Origin: Glandiceps talaboti
Lineage: Eukaryota; Hemichordata; Enteropneusta; Spengelidae
DNA: 64,000 nucleotides
Direction: 5' to 3'
Assembly: GCF_964340395.1 (NCBI RefSeq)
Contig: NC_135560.1
Coordinates: 9,928,598-9,992,597 of the forward strand
Shown piece after piece: positions 54,700 to 60,600 of this stretch. The notes under the pieces are model-generated. The model was not told the DNA's origin. It was given only the letters and a program-made list of their open reading frames with translations, and made no database searches. Position 1 is the first letter of the stretch. Every line of letters begins with the position of its first letter. The translations under genes were made by a program, and so were the position numbers.

Positions 54700-57600
54700 T
54701 GTCTGTGTCTGTGTCTGTGTCTGTGTCTGTGTGTGTATGAACTACACATATACATATTTGTTCTTCAGTGACTTCACCTATCAATATCGTCAATTTATAA
54801 GATTCATCAAATCTGTGTTGTTTTAATGACTATAATTGCTATATTAGGTAGTTGGTACATACAACTTGTATTTAGACAAGTTATACCCATCTTGGGTGGT
54901 ACATACAACTTGTATTTAGACAAGTTATACCCATCTTGGGTGGTACATACAACTTGTATTTAGCCAAGTTATACCCATCTTGGACAATAAATACAACTTG
55001 TATTTAGCCAAGCTATACCCATCTTGGGTGGTACATACAACTTGTATTTAGCCAAGTTATACCCATCTTGGACAATAAATACAACTTGTATTTAGCCAAG
55101 TTATACCCATCTTGGGTGGTACATACAACTTGTATTTAGCCGAGTTATACCCATCTTGGGGTGTACATACAACTTGTATTTAGCCGAGTTATACCCATCC
55201 TGGATTGTGCATACATCTTGTATTTAGCCAAGTTATACCCATCTTGGACAATAAATACAACTTGTATTTAGCCAAGTTATACCCATCTTGGGTGGTACAT
55301 ACAACTTGTATTTAGCCGAGTTATACCCATCTTGGTTGGTACATACAACTTGTATTTAGACAAGTTATACCCATCTTGGGTGGTACATACAACTTGTATT
55401 TAGACAAGTTATACCCATCTTGGGTGGTACATACAACTTGTATTTAGCCAAGTTATACCCATCTTGGTTGGTACATACAACTTGTATTTAGCCAAGTTAT
55501 ACCCATCTTGGACAATAAATACAACTTGTATTTAGCCAAGTTATACCCATCTTGGGTGGTACATGCAACTTGAATTTAGCCAAGTTATACCCATCTTGGG
55601 TGGTACATGCAACTTGTATTTAGCCAAGTTATACCCATCTTGGGTGGTACATACAACTTGTATTTAGCCAAGTTATACCCATCTTGGACAATAAATACAA
55701 CTTGTATTTAGCCAAGCTATACCCATCTTGGGTGGTACATGCAACTTGTATTTAGCCAAGTTATACCCATCTTGGGGTGTACATGCAACTTGTATTTAGC
55801 CAAATTATACCCATCTTGGGTGGTACATACAACTTGTATTTAGCCAAATTATACCCATCTTGGGGTGTACATGCAACTTGTATTTAGCCAAGTTATACCC
55901 ATCTTGGGGTGTACATGCAACTTGTATTTAGCCAAATTATACCCATCTTGGGGTGTACATGCAACTTGTATTTAGCCAAATTATACCCATCTTGGGTGGT
56001 ACATACAACTTGTATTTAGCCAAGTTATACCCATCTTGGGTGGTACATACAACTTGTATTTAGCCAAGTTATACCCATCTTGGGTGGTACATACAACTTG
56101 TATTTAGTCGAGTTATACCCATCTTGGGTGGTACATACAACTTGTAGTTAGTCGAGTTATACCCATCTTGGATTGTTCATACATCCATAGACCCTACATG
56201 AGATATTTAGCCGAGATATACCCATCTAAATCTTCACTTCCCATTATTAGTTTGATTCAATATGTACAAAGAAAATTTCTTGATTTAGATTTTACTATCT
56301 TTCATTGAATTGTTTCTAAGACACCAAGAAGCAAAAAAAAAAATTTTCAGAATGGGAGAGAATAGATTGTCATTTAAGATTGCCCCGTAGAAAAGAGTGT
56401 TGCAGGAAGAGACATGTGTGCATCACACAGGAATTATTATAACACTGTGTGGTTACTGTCAAGAAGATAGAACAAATTTTCATTCAAAGTTTGTAGATCC
56501 AGCTCATTCATTATAGCCGAGTCATGAAGGACTAACACTACTACACTATTTAGCTATAGTTAGTTTAGTCGTACACGTCTACAGGTTGGCTAACTCTTTC
56601 ATATTAACTGTCGGATTTAGTTTTAGCCTTGATACACATGGCTAGATATTTAGGACAGAGTAGTAGACCGAATGGTGTCAGTATTTGTACCGTCAATTGA
56701 CTATCTTTTTCTTTTCAAATACCGTCAGCTTGAAAAGATTCATCAAATCTATAGCATTTTGAATGGCCGTATTTTCCATCAGTTAATGCCGCCAGTGATA
56801 TAAAACCATTTAGCATTGTTAATTTCTGGGCAATATGGAGATAGTTCTGTAGTCGTCAGGTGTCTCTGTGTATTGCTATTGAGGGTGGATAAAGGATAGT
56901 GTGTCTTTTGACAGTTGTAAAAAATGATACCACATTCTCGTCATATTTTATTTTGGAATTATATTAACGCCATGCATATTACTAGGTTGATGTGCTATTT
57001 AGGGGCATTCGTACTTTTGTCAACCAATATGGTGGAATGTTCTGCTCTCTTGGCTTCTGTCAATGCCATCATTGTCATCATGACATTATGACAAATGGTG
57101 GCATTGTCGGCAAAGCGAAGAAGTTTTGTTTAAAATGTAACTTTTCAATTGAGTGTGAATTCAGAGAGTCAGTTGGCACTGACATGACAATACTGGTGTA
57201 ATGATGATAGACAATGATGTATTGCATGGTCACTTTGATAGCAGTTTAAAAAAACTGTATGACCCTGTCGAGTTATTATTTTTATGTATGGCATAGAAAT
57301 GTTGGAGTCATTCACTCATCCTTTTTATGTATGTAATATGTCTAATTCTGTGCCCTATCAAAAAGAGTTAATCTGGGGTGGTTTGTAATTGAGTCCACAT
57401 TTTAATTTTAATTTAGTGTACAAAAATATGAAACCAACACATATGTTTCGTTAAAGGGACTTTTGGTCAGATCTAAGTGTTTTTCTGTGTTTTTTTCATT
57501 CAATATGAAGAATTACATGTTATTCTACTTACTGATGCATATTCTGTCATCGTTAGTAGCGGTGGTGAGATGTGTAGCATTACAGGTAGGCAAACCAGAT

Positions 57601-60600
57601 GAATGATTTGATAACATATTTTTAGGGTATGCCCAAATATTGCCATTGACCACAGGCTAGTAGAAAATTACACATCTGTAAAATTACAAATGCAAGATCA
57701 AGGATGTGGCTAATTTTAGAAGTAGTACTGGCAGGTAAAATTGGTAAAGTAAGGGGTATTAAGAATGCGAGAGACTCACGAATCTACCCAACAATGGATA
57801 TATACATACATGTAAAAATGGTTTATTCCTGAAACATCAGCTATCTGTCACTTTATTGGACAATGTATTTTTGATCTCATCAAGTTTTGAATGGATATAT
57901 AGTGGTTGAAACAAAGAATATTTAAACACTGAAAAAAGTTGCTGGCAAAAAATTATGGAGTTGTCAGTTGTTTTTGCTGGCTACTGGCCCTTATCTGTAC
58001 ATCCCAGAATAGTTTTAACTCATTCTAGGGTTGATATAAATACACAGAATATATAAGTATAGAATACTGAATAGTACTCTATGTAAAGGCGCCATCAATT
58101 AAATTCTTTGTTTGCCGCCGTCCCCCATGTGGGTAGGTTCATCTGTAGATTTAGAAAAACAAACACATTTCCTTTTTCTTCAAAGTTTTTTGCGAAAGGC
58201 CGTATTTCATACTATTGTTAATGGAAAGGCCGTTCAAATATCTCCAGAATAACTACACATTTCCAAATGCCGTAGTTGTCTATTAAGACAATCAAACTTT
58301 GGATGTTTACATTTTATATTTCACCCGTGTAGGTACAAACAGAAAATGACCCAACAGAAAAGTGAATTTTACATGACATGCTAGCATTGCAGTTTTTTCT
58401 GTGTTTGTTTTTTCCCCCAGACTGCCTGGTAGGTTTTTAGGAAATTCAAGGATGGCAAACAAATTATTTAATTGATGAAGCCTAAATATTCATTCATAGA
58501 TAAATATAGTGTCTCAAATTGGCCCCTCTCCCTTTTAAAGTTACACATAAAAAACTTCTTTGGAAGGTAATAAGTTTGTTGTATGTTCCTAAAAAGGCTT
58601 GATTATCAAGACTGGAGTTTTTCAAATTTATAAGTACTCAAAATATTATGTATTCTATATGTTGTTTTATTCTTGTATAAAGTCCTGGTGAGAGCTCTAC
58701 CACAGTGGCCAGACATTGTTCAACGTATACTTTGTAGTTTGGATGAAATACTACACTGTTTCAAAATTAGACAAGATTTACTATCAAAACAATAAGTTGC
58801 ATACTGTACTCTTTAAAGTGAACTCTTACCAATATAAGCATAAAAATGGGAAAAAACCAGGAACAATTTTAGAGCAGAAATTTTACCAAAATAATATAAA
58901 AATGGGAAAAAACTATGTCAAAATTTAGGACAGGAATTTTACCAAAATAAGTATAAGCATGGGAAAACTAGTCAAAATTTAAAGCAGACAGTTTCGAAAT
59001 TAATAACGAGGAAACTAGCCAAAATTTAGAGTAGAAATTTTAGAAAAATAAGGATAAAATGGGGAAACTAACCAAATTTAGAGTAGAAATTCTAGATAAA
59101 TAAGGATAAAATTGTGAAAAACTAGTGATAAGTTAAAGCAAAATGTCAACTTCGTGTAGACAGTGTCGAGTAGTGACGTCAAGTTATAATCTAAATGTGA
59201 AGCATTATGTAAAAACACATCAATTATGGGTACCCATACATCTGATTCATACAAACATTTGCATTGATGTAGCCCTTGTACTTTGCTCTGACCTGCAAAG
59301 TATTCAGCTGTAGCATTTTGCTGATCTTTTCAATTCACAAACAAAAAAAGTTTCTTTTCATATGGGCTTGTATTCATCTTGTGTTCATCGCTTGGTACCA
59401 CATGCAGGTCTGCTTCTATTTCAATGCCAGGCAGACTGTACGCAAAGTATTGAGGTATAAAAGCCACAACAACTAAAAAAAAGTGATGTCACTCCATAAC
59501 AGACTGCCGAACGATTAATTATCAACATTGCGAACAAATTGGCAACAAATTACTATTCTGTTGAACTTGCCCACTGGCTGTAATTAGATACAAGAGAAAC
59601 TCCTGCAATATGGCTACCTTTAGAAGGAACAAGCCTGCAAAACATTGGTATTGTTCTCTTTGATCCAATGCAAAATGTTGCAATTCTATCCACTCTCATT
59701 TCCATCTGTTGTTTCCTTGTCTGCTGTCTGTGCCCTTCTTTTCCATTCCTTAAAACTCACTGTAATGATTATTTACCTCGCTACTTTGATGGCTTTGTGG
59801 CAGTTTGTTATCACTGTTAAAATGATGGTTTGTTTTACAAGTTCCTGTTCAGAATGTGTATTTGGATTGAAATTCTAGTAAAATAGCTCAAAGGTAGCTG
59901 CAGGTATCTATTACCATATTGTACAACCGGGTTCTCGAAGGTCCCTCACTGTATTTGCATGGTTGTCAGTGGTCGAGCAGTTAACTCATGAGTCATATAC
60001 AGTCTTATCACTGTAGTTTGGGTTAGAACCCGCCCAGTGCCAGCTAGGTTTAATTCAGATAAACCAGGTCTGTATGTAGGGTGGGTGGGTGATGCTCAGC
60101 TTCACCTCACCAAGTAATACACCTACATGTACTCCTCCTCCTTCAACACTGGGTACTGTGATGTGGTCCATGTTTCGAGGTGTTCCCCACATGTTGTGGA
60201 TTTCCTGACTGACATGACAAAGCTTAATAAAAAAAGTATCTTGAATGTGACCTCTCAAAGCCCCTCCCTAACCTTAAACCCTTCCCTTATCTGATATACC
60301 ATTTGGAATGACATACTGCATTATATTTACAATCCCTGAACATAACCTTTCAACCCCCCCCCCCCCCCCCCGCCCCGACTGAATGACAGTTGTAAGATCT
60401 CATGCTGTATCATGAATGTGACCTTTCAAAGCCCCTTCCGATAACCCCTGTGTCGTCTTCCCTCTGATTGATACATAGTAAAAGGTATTCCAAGAAGTAT
60501 GCCTACAATTCAACAATTTTGGCAAGTTAGTACAGATTACTGCATGTCCGAATCTATGTGAAACATAACTGTACAAATCAACTACATCACAAGGTCTGTA

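Noticed and set aside
54854-56227. CRISPR-like array of regularly spaced repeats
   Set aside because: Units are contiguous with no unique spacers, and the setting is a eukaryotic intron; it is a tandem satellite.
56992-57201. 69-codon Cys/His-rich ORF as a zinc-finger exon
   Set aside because: Cys/His spacing fits no finger, and there are no splice sites in phase with SCAPER.
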